Source: Metarhizium brunneum | Lineage: Eukaryota > Ascomycota > Sordariomycetes > Hypocreales > Clavicipitaceae | NCBI RefSeq assembly: GCF_013426205.1 | Contig: NC_089424.1 | Span: forward strand, 4,526,001 to 4,590,000 | Direction: 5' to 3' | DNA: 64,000 nucleotides | In this document: positions 23,771 to 32,633 of the stretch, in pieces | Layout of the letters: each line of letters starts with the position of its first letter | Numbering within the stretch: the first letter of the stretch is position 1 | Position numbers and translations under genes: made by a program | The notes under the pieces: generated by a model | What the model was told of the DNA's origin: nothing | The model's input: only the letters and a program-made list of their open reading frames with translations | The model's database searches: none

Positions 23771-24046
23771 AAAGAAAAAAATATACTAACTAAAACCTAA
23801 AAGTAAAATTTATTATAAATAAAATATTATAGTATAATTAATTAGGTTATTTTAGCCTAAAAACTATTAAATAATTAAGAAAAAAATATTTTAAAGTTAA
23901 ATTATAAAAACTAAAAATTATAAAATATAATTATTATAATTAAAGTAAAATATACTAATAAATATCCTAAAAGTAGCTAATTAAACTAAATAAACTATTT
24001 AAAAAAATCTAGGTTAATTAAACTAATTTTATAAAAAATTATTAAG

Positions 24047-24482
24047 TGTAACGGCTAAGGTTCCCAAGGGATAAACTAGTCGTAGTTTATGTTGGCAGAG
24101 CCACTAGGGCAGTCAATCTGAGCAGTTGGGTGTTACGTTGGTAATAGGTCGTAGACCGTAACCAAGTGATCAGAGTCAAAGAGTTGTAAGCGAGGCTTAT
24201 TCAATGTAATGATCTGTGTTGAAAGCTAAGGAGCTAGAGGCTATCTATGAAGCGAATTTGGGGGTCCCTATATACTACGGTTGCTAGTTATCGCGGAGGT
24301 GAGCATCCTCGATGCTCACTTCCAAACACTGGTGAGCGTTGTGCATGCTCACTTATAATAACTGAGCGTCCTTCCCATTGGTCCTGTCGTGCCGACCAAT
24401 GTTCCGTGGCCCGTCATGCCTGTGCCGCCCGGCGGCTCCATGCAGCCGGCCCAACCTGCAGCCTACGTGCTGGGTCGTAACA
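24047..24482 (-). repeat. LTR 1 (3' LTR of left copy)
   Basis: 436 bp, TG...CA ends. In sense direction it starts TGTTACGACC and ends AGCCGTTACA. It contains a perfect 8-bp-stem hairpin at 24299-24319 (GTGAGCAT/ATGCTCAC) and a related 6-bp hairpin at 24332-24352. Confidence 0.95.
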
Positions 24483-24487
24483 CGATG

Positions 24488-24498
24488 TCCCCTCTCCC
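24488..24498 (-). promoter_or_regulatory. Polypurine tract, left copy
   Basis: On the sense (minus) strand GGGAGAGGGGA lies 5 nt before the 3' LTR, the expected place for the plus-strand DNA primer. The right copy has the same tract at 31865-31875. Confidence 0.75.
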
Positions 24499-24610
24499 AT
24501 GGTCTTGTCCTCAAGACCTAGGCCTTGTTTCATAAGTAGTTCCTCTGCCCTTTTCTTTTCGTTGGTAAGTTCCTCTTTCTTTTCATCCTTTGTGATGTCC
24601 TTCTGACGCC

Positions 24611-25257
24611 ATGTCCAGTCGTACCGTCGTTCCTCGTACCCGAAAGCGAAAAGATCCCTCGTTGAAGGCTCCTTCTACCTTACGGAACGATCGCTTGGCT
24701 GATTCCATTGAATCGTTTGGTTACGACGTCATGCCGTGTTCCTTTTGTTCCGCCCGTGGTCTTCGTTGCAAGATGATTGAGCGTTCCTCCAAGTGCGGGG
24801 AATGCGTGCGGCGGGGGGCGTTCCTGTGATGCTTCTGGTGTCGCGATTAGCTCGCGTAGGTGTCCTTTTTGTGTGTCACTGTTTTTTGCTAATGAGTGTC
24901 CTTGTAGTTGGTCGCATTATTTCCGAATCGAAACGTTTGGATCAGGAGGAAGAGAGAGCGGAAGAGCAAATGCTCAAGGCTCAGGCTGAGTTGAATGAAG
25001 CGCTGGCCCGTCTAGCGCGACTGCGCCGCCAAAAGCGGCAGTTGGTTACCAAGGGTCAACAAATGACTCGCTTGGGTCTGCAATCGCTGGATGAGTTGGA
25101 GGAGGAGGAGCGTCGCGAATCCGAGGCTGTTATCGATGCGCAATCTCTAGGCGCTATTGACGTGTTGGATTGGAACGCTGTGTTTGGGGATGCCTTGTTG
25201 AATGCTGCTGGTGATACTGCCGTAATAGGTGCTGGCAATTCTTCAGGTGCTCCGTAG
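24611..25257 (+). pseudogene. Antisense Zn2Cys6-like gene, left copy, frameshifted
   Basis: Counterpart of the spliced gene at 31988-32633. The only difference seen is a run of six G at 24813-24818 instead of five, which breaks the frame after GECVRRG, before the last cysteine of the cluster. It truncates the product at 72 aa. Intron and second exon are otherwise preserved. Because the change is a homopolymer length difference, a sequencing or assembly error is possible, in which case both copies would be intact. Confidence 0.7.
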
Positions 25258-28200
25258 GTTCCCATGTGTTTTCCTCGTCTCCATAGCTTTTCCATTTAAT
25301 GAGATATTGGCGTGTTTTGTTTCTTGTCCTCATGTCTAAGATCCGTTCTACTTCATATTCCGTTTCGTTCATGACTTCGATGTCTTCTTCTGCTGGTGCA
25401 TTGTTTGGTGCTTTCTCAAGAAGTGAAATGTGTACTATAGGATGATTCCTCATAGTCTTTGGTAATGAAAGTTCGTAGTTGTTTGTCGATATTCTTTTCT
25501 TGATAGCGAATGGTCCTAATTTTTTGTAGTCCAATTTGTCGCTTGGTCGCGTTGTTTTGATGTTTCGTCGGAGTAGGTAGACCATGTCTCCCTCCCCAAA
25601 GATTGGTCCCTTCGATCTTTTACGATTATGGTATTGTGCCATTCTGTTTCGTACGAATTCCAATTCGTGTCGCATTTCTTCGTGCAATCTCTTCAGTTCA
25701 TCTGCTTGCAGCATCGCTCGTTCTGCTTGCGGTCCTTCGCGCTGTGTTCGAAATACTTCGGGATTAAATCCGTAATTGGCGTAGGCTGGTGTTTGCTTTG
25801 TCGATTCTGATATCGAGCTATTGTAAGCCAATTGCGCTGTAGGTAACCATTTAACCCAATCGTCCTGTTGATGATTGATGTAACATCGTAGATACTGTTC
25901 AAGCGTCTGGTTCAATCTTTCCGTCTGTCCATCTGTCTGTGGATGGTATGCGGTGCTTAACTTGTGATTCGTTCCAAGTTGTGCCATAAGTGCTTGCCAA
26001 AACTTAGAAGTAAATGTACTTCCTCTGTCCGATATGATTTCTTCTGGCAGTCCATGGTTACTTGCTATTGTTCGTAAGAACACATATGCAAGTTCTTCTG
26101 CATTGCTTGCTTCTCTGTACGGTAAAAAGTATCCGTATTTTGTGAGTCTATCCGTGACCACGAATATGCTGTCATATTCCACGTTGGTCATTGGTTCTTT
26201 TGACATTGGTAGCTTCGTAATATGATCGAAAGCTATCGATTCCCATGGTCGTGTTGGTACTGGTAATGGTTGCAGTTCTCCGTATGGCTTATGTCGTGAA
26301 GCCTTACTTTTTCCGCATTGTATGCATTCGTTGACAACCTTTTCGACCATTTTCTTGATTCCTGAGAAATCGTATTGTCGTCGTATCTTATCCAGTGTCT
26401 TGCGGATTCCTTGATGTCCGTAGACTGGATGTTCATGCATTTCTTTGATGCATTCTTCTTGTAATTCTGGTGGTATCCAGATTTTCTCTCCATACATTGG
26501 TACTCCTCCTGGGTGGCATGTGCATCCCGTCGGTACGTCCCCAATGTGTTGTATATTGTCTGTTGCCCATTGGTGTATTTTGCCGTATACTGGGTCTTCT
26601 TTCTGTACTTTCAATATGGCATTCAGTTGTTTCTGCTGGAAATTGCCATTTTTATTGATCTCAAGGAGTGGTCCTGTTGCTGTAGGTACTCCTGTATCGT
26701 AGTCGCTTCTTCGACTTAGAGCGTCTGCTCGTCCGTTCTCGGATCCTTTTCGATGGATGATTTCGTAGTCGAATTCTGAAAGATATTCGGCCCATCGAAT
26801 TTGTCGTCCATTCAATTGTTGCGTCGTCGCAAAATGAGAGATGTTCTTATGATCGGTATACACCTTAACTTTGTGTTTGCTTCCCATGAGATAGTGTCTA
26901 AATTCCTTGAAAGCATTGATGATTGCTAGGAATTCTTTGTCGTAGATGGGGTAGTTGAGTTCTGCTCCATGAAGTTTCTTCGAGTAGAACGCAATAGGGT
27001 GTAGTTTTCCGTCATCGTCTCTTTGTCCAACTTGTGCTCCTAGAGCAAAGTCTGATGAGTCGGTTTCTAGTTCCGTTTCTTTTTCTGGGTCGAAGGTTCT
27101 CAAAACAGGTTCGGATGTGATGAGTTCTTTGATCTTGTCAAAGGCACATTGCGCCTCATCGTTCCAATTCCACTGCTTATCCTTCTTGGTGAGTTCATCC
27201 AAGGGTGCTGCGATTTCGCCGTAGCTCTTGATGAATCTCCTGTAATAGTTCGCAAAGCCTCTAAAGCTTTGTATGTCCTTGACATTCTTCGGTGTTGGCC
27301 AGTTCCTTACTGCCTCAATCTTTGTCTTTTCCATTCGTATCTCGTTTGGTCGTATCGTGTGTCCTAGGAAGTCTACTTCCTGGGTATGGAATTTGCTTTT
27401 TGCTGGTTCCACTAGTAACTTCGCGTCTTGTAGCGCTTGTAGTACCTTGTGTACATGTCTTTTGTGGTCTTCCAGGGTTTTTGAGAAGATCAGTATATCG
27501 TCCAGATACACTACCACAAAATTGTCCAAATATTTTCGTAGTACGCTGTTGATCATTCGTTGGAATGTCGCTGGTGCGTTGGTAAGCCCGAATGGCATTA
27601 CCAGGTATTCGAATAGTCCGAACTTCGTTCTAAAGGCTGTCTTCCATTCATGGCCTTTCTTTATTCGAATCAAATTGTATGCTCCCTTCAGGTCCAAAGC
27701 GGTGAACCAATTCATTCCGTGCAATCGGTCCCGTAGTTCCGATATTAGTGGCAACGGTGTTCGATCCTTCATGGTAATCGCGTTCAATCGCCGATAGTCC
27801 ACTACTAACCGCAGTTTCCCGTTTTTCTTTGGAACAAACATAACTGGGTATCCAGCTTCTGATGTGGATGCTCTGATGTAGCCTTTCGCTAACATCTCGT
27901 CGATGTACTCCCGTAGTGTTTCGAGTTCTCTTGCGTTTAAGTTGTAAATCTTATGGAATGTTGTCGACTTTCCGTCTATCAATTCAATCTGATGATCCCA
28001 TTGGCTGTGTTCTGGTAATCCGGTTTCTAATTCTTCTGCGAATAATTTTTCGTATTTCCGGTATTCCTTAGGGATATTCTTGAGTCTTTCTTCTTTCGTT
28101 ATTGGGCTTTTGTCGTCTTTATCGTTCTCGTTCCTCTTTTCTCCTTCGAGTTTCTTGTTTGTGTTCGCGAGGTCTTTCCTTAAGGTGGCAATAACCTTTC

Positions 28201-28978
28201 GGATCTTGGCTTTTGTCTTCTTGTTGCTTATTGTTGTTCGTATCCCGGTTTGTAGCGCCGTCGAGGTCGTTACGGTGGATCCAATTGTTTTGACTGCTTT
28301 TCTGCCGCTTGTTTGTTGTCGTTGGTCCTTGGATAACTTGCTTGAAGGTTCTTTTTCTTCAGAACTCTGTTCATGAGCTAAGTTATGACGAAATTTCGTT
28401 CTTTCTTCCGAATTCTGCTGATTCTGTTGGCCTGAAGTCTCGTTCCACTTCAGTTGGCCTGTCCTCCAGTTGATCAGTGGGTTACTCTCCCATAACCATG
28501 GGTACCCTAACACTAGGTCGTGTTCCGATACGTCCATAACATCGAGTTGAATCACTTCTGAATGACTTTGAATCTGTACTTCGAGATGATCAGTCTCTTG
28601 GTTAATGATTCCGTCATTATAGGCAAAAAGTTTTCCTTCGATATCAGTTAACTCGTATGGTGCCTCTTTGTGTTTCCACGGTAGTTGGTAACGATTCACA
28701 ACTCTGGGTGAGATATAGTTGCCCATCGCGCCACTGTCCACAAGTATGCGAACGCGATGTCCCATGACTTCGGCGTCTAATACCATTTTGTCGCTTCGTC
28801 CGTTCTGGGTTGCGTTGAGGGTCATTAGCGTCTTTCTTTTCATGCCAGCCTGTAGCCCTTTTACAGATGGCGTGCCTCGTTTTTTGAGTTTTCCGGAATA
28901 GATTCTTCTGCGATTTGTCGTTTCATTTCTTGGTACCATTCTGTAGGTCCAGTTCCGTTTTGCGGGTGCTTGAAGCAA
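25154..28978 (-). CDS. pol: Pol polyprotein of the left gypsy copy (PR-RT-RH-IN-chromodomain)
   Basis: The open frame covers 1274 codons; its first listed codon is TTG, so translation is expected by -1 frameshift from gag. Numbering from 28978: aspartic protease with DSG at 81-83; reverse transcriptase with VVDYRRLN near 392-399 and YLDD at 491-494; RNase H with ETDSSD near 638, E682, YTDH near 707 and ADALSR near 751. The integrase zinc finger has H850, H855, C885 and C888, and the catalytic core has D918, D984 and E1020 (D35E spacing). The C-terminal chromodomain, about 1205-1258, contains YEVERIL and YLIKWKSYGDEENTWEP. All signature residues are present, so the enzyme set could be active. 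The right copy (32530-36354) has the same protein. The end overlaps the antisense gene by about 100 nt. Confidence 0.95.
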   Translation of the reverse strand: MLQAPAKRNWTYRMVPRNETTNRRRIYSGKLKKRGTPSVKGLQAGMKRKTLMTLNATQNGRSDKMVLDAEVMGHRVRILVDSGAMGNYISPRVVNRYQLPWKHKEAPYELTDIEGKLFAYNDGIINQETDHLEVQIQSHSEVIQLDVMDVSEHDLVLGYPWLWESNPLINWRTGQLKWNETSGQQNQQNSEERTKFRHNLAHEQSSEEKEPSSKLSKDQRQQTSGRKAVKTIGSTVTTSTALQTGIRTTISNKKTKAKIRKVIATLRKDLANTNKKLEGEKRNENDKDDKSPITKEERLKNIPKEYRKYEKLFAEELETGLPEHSQWDHQIELIDGKSTTFHKIYNLNARELETLREYIDEMLAKGYIRASTSEAGYPVMFVPKKNGKLRLVVDYRRLNAITMKDRTPLPLISELRDRLHGMNWFTALDLKGAYNLIRIKKGHEWKTAFRTKFGLFEYLVMPFGLTNAPATFQRMINSVLRKYLDNFVVVYLDDILIFSKTLEDHKRHVHKVLQALQDAKLLVEPAKSKFHTQEVDFLGHTIRPNEIRMEKTKIEAVRNWPTPKNVKDIQSFRGFANYYRRFIKSYGEIAAPLDELTKKDKQWNWNDEAQCAFDKIKELITSEPVLRTFDPEKETELETDSSDFALGAQVGQRDDDGKLHPIAFYSKKLHGAELNYPIYDKEFLAIINAFKEFRHYLMGSKHKVKVYTDHKNISHFATTQQLNGRQIRWAEYLSEFDYEIIHRKGSENGRADALSRRSDYDTGVPTATGPLLEINKNGNFQQKQLNAILKVQKEDPVYGKIHQWATDNIQHIGDVPTGCTCHPGGVPMYGEKIWIPPELQEECIKEMHEHPVYGHQGIRKTLDKIRRQYDFSGIKKMVEKVVNECIQCGKSKASRHKPYGELQPLPVPTRPWESIAFDHITKLPMSKEPMTNVEYDSIFVVTDRLTKYGYFLPYREASNAEELAYVFLRTIASNHGLPEEIISDRGSTFTSKFWQALMAQLGTNHKLSTAYHPQTDGQTERLNQTLEQYLRCYINHQQDDWVKWLPTAQLAYNSSISESTKQTPAYANYGFNPEVFRTQREGPQAERAMLQADELKRLHEEMRHELEFVRNRMAQYHNRKRSKGPIFGEGDMVYLLRRNIKTTRPSDKLDYKKLGPFAIKKRISTNNYELSLPKTMRNHPIVHISLLEKAPNNAPAEEDIEVMNETEYEVERILDMRTRNKTRQYLIKWKSYGDEENTWEPTEHLKNCQHLLRQYHQQHSTRHPQTQRSNPTRQ
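28844..28885 (-). promoter_or_regulatory. -1 ribosomal frameshift signal between gag and pol, left copy
   Basis: On the minus strand the heptamer A AAA AAC (28885 to 28879) lies in the gag frame as tcA AAA AAC. A 7-nt spacer follows (28872-28878). Then comes a stem-loop with GCCA (28868-28871) and CTGTA (28862-28866) pairing with TACAG (28850-28854) and TGGC (28844-28847) around a 7-nt loop. The gag stop (28861-28863) lies inside the structure. After slippage the frame continues as KKRGTPSVKG of Pol. Slippery site, spacer length and stem match the classical -1 frameshift layout. Confidence 0.8.
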
Positions 28979-31359
28979 AACCCATCGTCAAACATTTGAC
29001 ATAGGCGATTGTAAATTTGGTTTTTCATTTCTCCGTGTTTTTCGCATCTTGGGTTGTCGCAGTTTACCGCATATTTCCTGTTGCATCTGGGGTTGAACTT
29101 CTGTTCGTTGTACCACTTATCCAACTGTTGTTCACTGTGGTATGTTGATTCTGTGGTTCCCCTGGGGTCTTTCTGTTCGAGTATGTCTAATGCTCGCTGT
29201 GTCCGTTTGTATGCTGCTGGTGTTCCACATTGCCACTTGTGCCATTCCCTGGCCTTATCTACCATATGTTCTGAACAATTAGGTAGTGGGCATACCATGT
29301 GGTCTTTTGTTTCACATCGAGGTGACTTGAGTAGTAACTCCCTTCTGTGTGTTGGGATTTTTCCCTCATACACATACTGATGCCACTGCCTGTTCTTCGT
29401 ATGTACATGTAACTGGCATGTGTCTGATTCACATACGTCCGTAGGATCTGTATGAGCTCGGCATTTGATGGGTGTGTTTGAATCGGGTTCCAAGATCATC
29501 GTTTGATCGTTATTGATTATCTTCACTCTCCATTCTAGGAGTTCCCATCTGAAGTATGGTGCTTTGATCGGATATCCTTTCATCCTGATCGGAAACGCAT
29601 CCAATCGTGCCTTGGTTTGAAAGTGTGCCTGGCACATTGCAAACGCGCATGATGCCCATGCTAAACGTGTATGTTCCGCGTGTCTTGGTGAGAGTCTAGG
29701 ATCGTCTTCCTTCTCTCCTTCCGGAAACCATAGTGTCTGGTTTTCCATTGCCGTGGTGGTGTCCACTGCTAGAATAGGAATTGCGAAATGTTTTCCTGTT
29801 GGTGCGGGGAAATATCGCTGTACAGCTTGTTCTTGTGTGGCTGTCAGCCTTGCAGGCGTTTCTTCCTCGCTTCGTTCGTCTTCGGACGCTTCTGGAGTAT
29901 CTAGGATTGCGTTGTCGTCATCGACGCTCATTTCCCTTACTCTATCTTCCGGTTCGTCGAAGGTGGTGAGGATTTGTGCGTCTTGCTCCTCCCTATATTG
30001 TTGTTCCCTTCGATTCTTCCTTGCTTCTGCTTGTTGTCGCACCCAATCGAGAATTTCTTGGTGCGAGTCTTCGTCCAAATATTCTGGCGATTTTGGTTCA
30101 TGGAGTTCCTTTCGTCCCGTCATTGCAAGCGTTCTCTTTTCCATTGATTGTTCGTCCAGGTCTTCTTGTACCAGTTGTTTGGCTACTTGCAGTCCGTTTC
30201 CTATGAAGTTCATAATTTTCTTCTTTGGTTTTCTTGGTTCTTTTGGAAACCATCCTCTTTCTTGTTTGCTGCTCATGTGAACGTAGCAGTTGTCGTCATA
30301 GCAGAAGGTCCAGTTGAGGTTCTTATGTTCCACCTCTGATTCGGTAACTTCGATTTTCTGTTGGTTAGTAGAATTGAGTTGTTTCTTACCTCCTTCTGGT
30401 ACTGGCTTCCATTCTTTCCTGGGTTTCTTGCATTTATTGGCGAAATGTCCTGGTTTTCCGCAGTTGTAGCATTTCTTTTCCTTTTTGTCGTCTTTCTTGG
30501 TAGCGTCAAGCTCCATTCGTCCAGGGTTAAGAGTGTGACCATAGGCAATAGGTTCGTCACGCTTTCTGCGTTGATTGGCTTGGTAACTCTTCCCTTTGGC
30601 AGGGCTCCAGGTTCCTTTACCCTGTTTCTTCTGTATGCGTCGCTGATACTGTCTGTCGTCGATTCGTACCGCCATAGCGATGTAGTCCGATAAGTTGTCT
30701 GGTCTGTTCTCCCTGTAGAGTTCATCTTTGACTTCTTCCTTAAGTCCTTTATAGAAAGCTGACATAAGAGGTTCGTCCTCCCAGTCAAGCTGAGATGCAA
30801 GTTGTCTGAAGCGAGCGGCATAATCGGATGCCGATCCCTTCTGCTTGAGCCCGTCGATGTAGTACTCAGCAGCCCTAGCTTCGTCAACTGTTCCAAAGGC
30901 CTTTTTGATAGCTTTTTCGAATTCATCGTAACTTTCGAAAATGGTGTTGGTTTCTTCTTCGCGGTCGTCTTTTTCTTTGTTAAGGTAGTCCCTCATAATG
31001 GGTTCAAACCATGCGAGTGCCACTCCCGTCATACACCCTCCTGCGTGCAGTACCTTGGCAGAGGATTCTTCCATTTTGGTCGGGAATTGTCGGTGGTAAG
31101 CCCTGAGTTGAGTGAGGAATCCTTGAAGCGCACCCGGGGATCCGTCGTACGGTCCTGGTGCCCTGGGTCTAAGGATTTCTCCCAAGTCCTTTTTAATTGT
31201 GGCCGCAGTCGTGGCTTGTTCCTGCCGTTCTTCTTCCATCTGTTGGACCCGTTCCCGAAGGCGTATGATCTCAGCAAGCATGTCGTGAGCAGAGATGGTG
31301 GTTGGTCCCTCTCGGGTTTCATTGGATCCAGATGCGGTGGTAGTCTCGCGTGGTGCCAT
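28861..31359 (-). CDS. gag: Gag of the left gypsy copy
   Basis: The start chosen is the ATG at 31357-31359 (context CAACATGGC), 63 nt after the 5' LTR; the open frame extends 17 codons further up only from a TTG. Length 832 aa, long for a fungal Gag. Numbering from this ATG: a retrotransposon Gag-like helical region about 65-240, a basic stretch near 240-270, and a CCHC zinc knuckle at 297-310 (CYNCGKPGHFANKC). An unusual C-terminal extension has five C-x4-C-x2-H motifs, near 353, 571, 643, 690 and 767. An acidic segment lies near 455-505. It ends at TAA 28861-28863, 118 nt inside the pol open frame, which lies in the -1 frame. Identical to the right copy. Confidence 0.92.
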   Translation of the reverse strand: MAPRETTTASGSNETREGPTTISAHDMLAEIIRLRERVQQMEEERQEQATTAATIKKDLGEILRPRAPGPYDGSPGALQGFLTQLRAYHRQFPTKMEESSAKVLHAGGCMTGVALAWFEPIMRDYLNKEKDDREEETNTIFESYDEFEKAIKKAFGTVDEARAAEYYIDGLKQKGSASDYAARFRQLASQLDWEDEPLMSAFYKGLKEEVKDELYRENRPDNLSDYIAMAVRIDDRQYQRRIQKKQGKGTWSPAKGKSYQANQRRKRDEPIAYGHTLNPGRMELDATKKDDKKEKKCYNCGKPGHFANKCKKPRKEWKPVPEGGKKQLNSTNQQKIEVTESEVEHKNLNWTFCYDDNCYVHMSSKQERGWFPKEPRKPKKKIMNFIGNGLQVAKQLVQEDLDEQSMEKRTLAMTGRKELHEPKSPEYLDEDSHQEILDWVRQQAEARKNRREQQYREEQDAQILTTFDEPEDRVREMSVDDDNAILDTPEASEDERSEEETPARLTATQEQAVQRYFPAPTGKHFAIPILAVDTTTAMENQTLWFPEGEKEDDPRLSPRHAEHTRLAWASCAFAMCQAHFQTKARLDAFPIRMKGYPIKAPYFRWELLEWRVKIINNDQTMILEPDSNTPIKCRAHTDPTDVCESDTCQLHVHTKNRQWHQYVYEGKIPTHRRELLLKSPRCETKDHMVCPLPNCSEHMVDKAREWHKWQCGTPAAYKRTQRALDILEQKDPRGTTESTYHSEQQLDKWYNEQKFNPRCNRKYAVNCDNPRCEKHGEMKNQIYNRLCQMFDDGFCFKHPQNGTGPTEWYQEMKRQIAEESIPENSKNEARHL

Positions 31360-31411
31360 GTTGACAGTTATCAGGTATTGCTCAGAGTGACGCGGTAGTA
31401 GTCTGAACAAG

Positions 31412-31421
31412 AGCTTTCAAC
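31412..31421 (-). promoter_or_regulatory. Candidate self-priming site (PBS), left copy
   Basis: Right after the 5' LTR the sense strand reads C then GTTGAAAGCT. These 10 nt are exactly complementary to AGCTTTCAAC inside the same LTR (plus-strand 31594-31603), about 45 nt after the TATA box, a plausible transcript start. No ordinary PBS starting with TGG is seen. This is the geometry of Tf1-type self-priming, in which the mRNA 5' end folds back as primer. Confidence 0.5.
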
Positions 31422-31422
31422 G

Positions 31423-31859
31423 TGTAACGGCTAAGGTTCCCAAGGGATAAACTAGTCGTAGTTTATGTTGGCAGAGCCACTAGGGCAGTCAATCTGAGCA
31501 GTTGGGTGTTACGTTGGTAATAGGTCGTAGACCGTAACCAAGTGATCAGAGTCAAAGAGTTGTAAGCGAGGCTTATTCAATGTAATGATCTGTGTTGAAA
31601 GCTAAGGAGCTAGAGGCTATCTATGAAGCGAATTTTGGGGGTCCCTATATACTACGGTTGCTAGTTATCGCGGAGGTGAGCATCCTCGATGCTCACTTCC
31701 AAACACTGGTGAGCGTTGTGCATGCTCACTTATAATAACTGAGCGTCCTTCCCATTGGTCCTGTCGTGCCGACCAATGTTCCGTGGCCCGTCATGCCTGT
31801 GCCGCCCGGCGGCTCCATGCAGCCGGCCCAACCTGCAGCCTACGTGCTGGGTCGTAACA
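31423..31859 (-). repeat. LTR 2 (shared: 5' LTR of left copy, 3' LTR of right copy)
   Basis: 437 bp; one extra T in the run near 31632-31635 compared with LTR 1 and 3. No target duplication on either side, as expected for an internal LTR of a dimer. Confidence 0.95.
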
Positions 31860-31864
31860 CGATG

Positions 31865-31875
31865 TCCCCTCTCCC
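31865..31875 (-). promoter_or_regulatory. Polypurine tract, right copy
   Basis: Same GGGAGAGGGGA tract, 5 nt from LTR 2. Confidence 0.75.
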
Positions 31876-31987
31876 ATGGTCTTGTCCTCAAGACCTAGGC
31901 CTTGTTTCATAAGTAGTTCCTCTGCCCTTTTCTTTTCGTTGGTAAGTTCCTCTTTCTTTTCATCCTTTGTGATGTCCTTCTGACGCC

Positions 31988-32633
31988 ATGTCCAGTCGTA
32001 CCGTCGTTCCTCGTACCCGAAAGCGAAAAGATCCCTCGTTGAAGGCTCCTTCTACCTTACGGAACGATCGCTTGGCTGATTCCATTGAATCGTTTGGTTA
32101 CGACGTCATGCCGTGTTCCTTTTGTTCCGCCCGTGGTCTTCGTTGCAAGATGATTGAGCGTTCCTCCAAGTGCGGGGAATGCGTGCGGCGGGGGCGTTCC
32201 TGTGATGCTTCTGGTGTCGCGATTAGCTCGCGTAGGTGTCCTTTTTGTGTGTCACTGTTTTTTGCTAATGAGTGTCCTTGTAGTTGGTCGCATTATTTCC
32301 GAATCGAAACGTTTGGATCAGGAGGAAGAGAGAGCGGAAGAGCAAATGCTCAAGGCTCAGGCTGAGTTGAATGAAGCGCTGGCCCGTCTAGCGCGACTGC
32401 GCCGCCAAAAGCGGCAGTTGGTTACCAAGGGTCAACAAATGACTCGCTTGGGTCTGCAATCGCTGGATGAGTTGGAGGAGGAGGAGCGTCGCGAATCCGA
32501 GGCTGTTATCGATGCGCAATCTCTAGGCGCTATTGACGTGTTGGATTGGAACGCTGTGTTTGGGGATGCCTTGTTGAATGCTGCTGGTGATACTGCCGTA
32601 ATAGGTGCTGGCAATTCTTCAGGTGCTCCGTAG
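31988..32633 (+). CDS. Antisense, spliced Zn2Cys6-like plus coiled-coil protein of the right gypsy copy
   Basis: Predicted exons 31988-32231 and 32284-32633, giving 197 aa. The 52-nt intron 32232-32283 has a GTAGGT donor, a GCTAATG branch region and a TTGTAG acceptor; the junction codon is C+TT and the frame joins exactly. Residues 9-14 are basic (RTRKRK). Residues 43-72 form C-x2-C-x6-C-x8-C-x2-C-x6-C, the pattern of a Gal4-type zinc cluster. From about residue 88 a long charged heptad region follows (ESKRLDQEEERAEEQML, ARLARLRRQKRQL), likely a dimerising coiled coil, then an acidic tail. The gene lies opposite the 3' region between the polypurine tract and the end of pol, starts 129 nt from LTR 2 and overlaps pol by about 100 nt. 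It would need an antisense promoter in the LTR. I remember similar ORFs in other fungal gypsy elements, but know no proven role. Confidence 0.7.

Larger units (their letters stand above)
15062..24046. repeat. AT-only block, RIP-degraded repeats
   Basis: Except for the solo LTR at 15565-16000, this stretch is almost entirely A and T, with no usable open frames and many TA-rich words. It contains several copies of one repeat family listed separately. The pattern is that of repeats destroyed by C-to-T mutation on both strands. No functional gene is visible. Confidence 0.85.

Noticed and set aside
24247..24480. 77-aa open frame repeated in every LTR
   Set aside because: It lies wholly inside the LTR, in U3, without a motif; its repetition only reflects LTR identity.
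29753..30280. Long plus-strand frames opposite gag and pol (also 27273-27797 and their right-copy twins)
   Set aside because: Low-complexity Ser/Cys or Phe/Leu translations that mirror the minus-strand coding sequence; no signal of their own, unlike the spliced antisense gene.
31408..31410. Upstream TTG as gag start
   Set aside because: Not an ATG and only 12 nt after the LTR; ATG 31359 has a good context.
31400..31422. Conventional tRNA primer binding site
   Set aside because: No TGG-starting tRNA 3'-end complement directly after the 5' LTR; the self-complement fits better.
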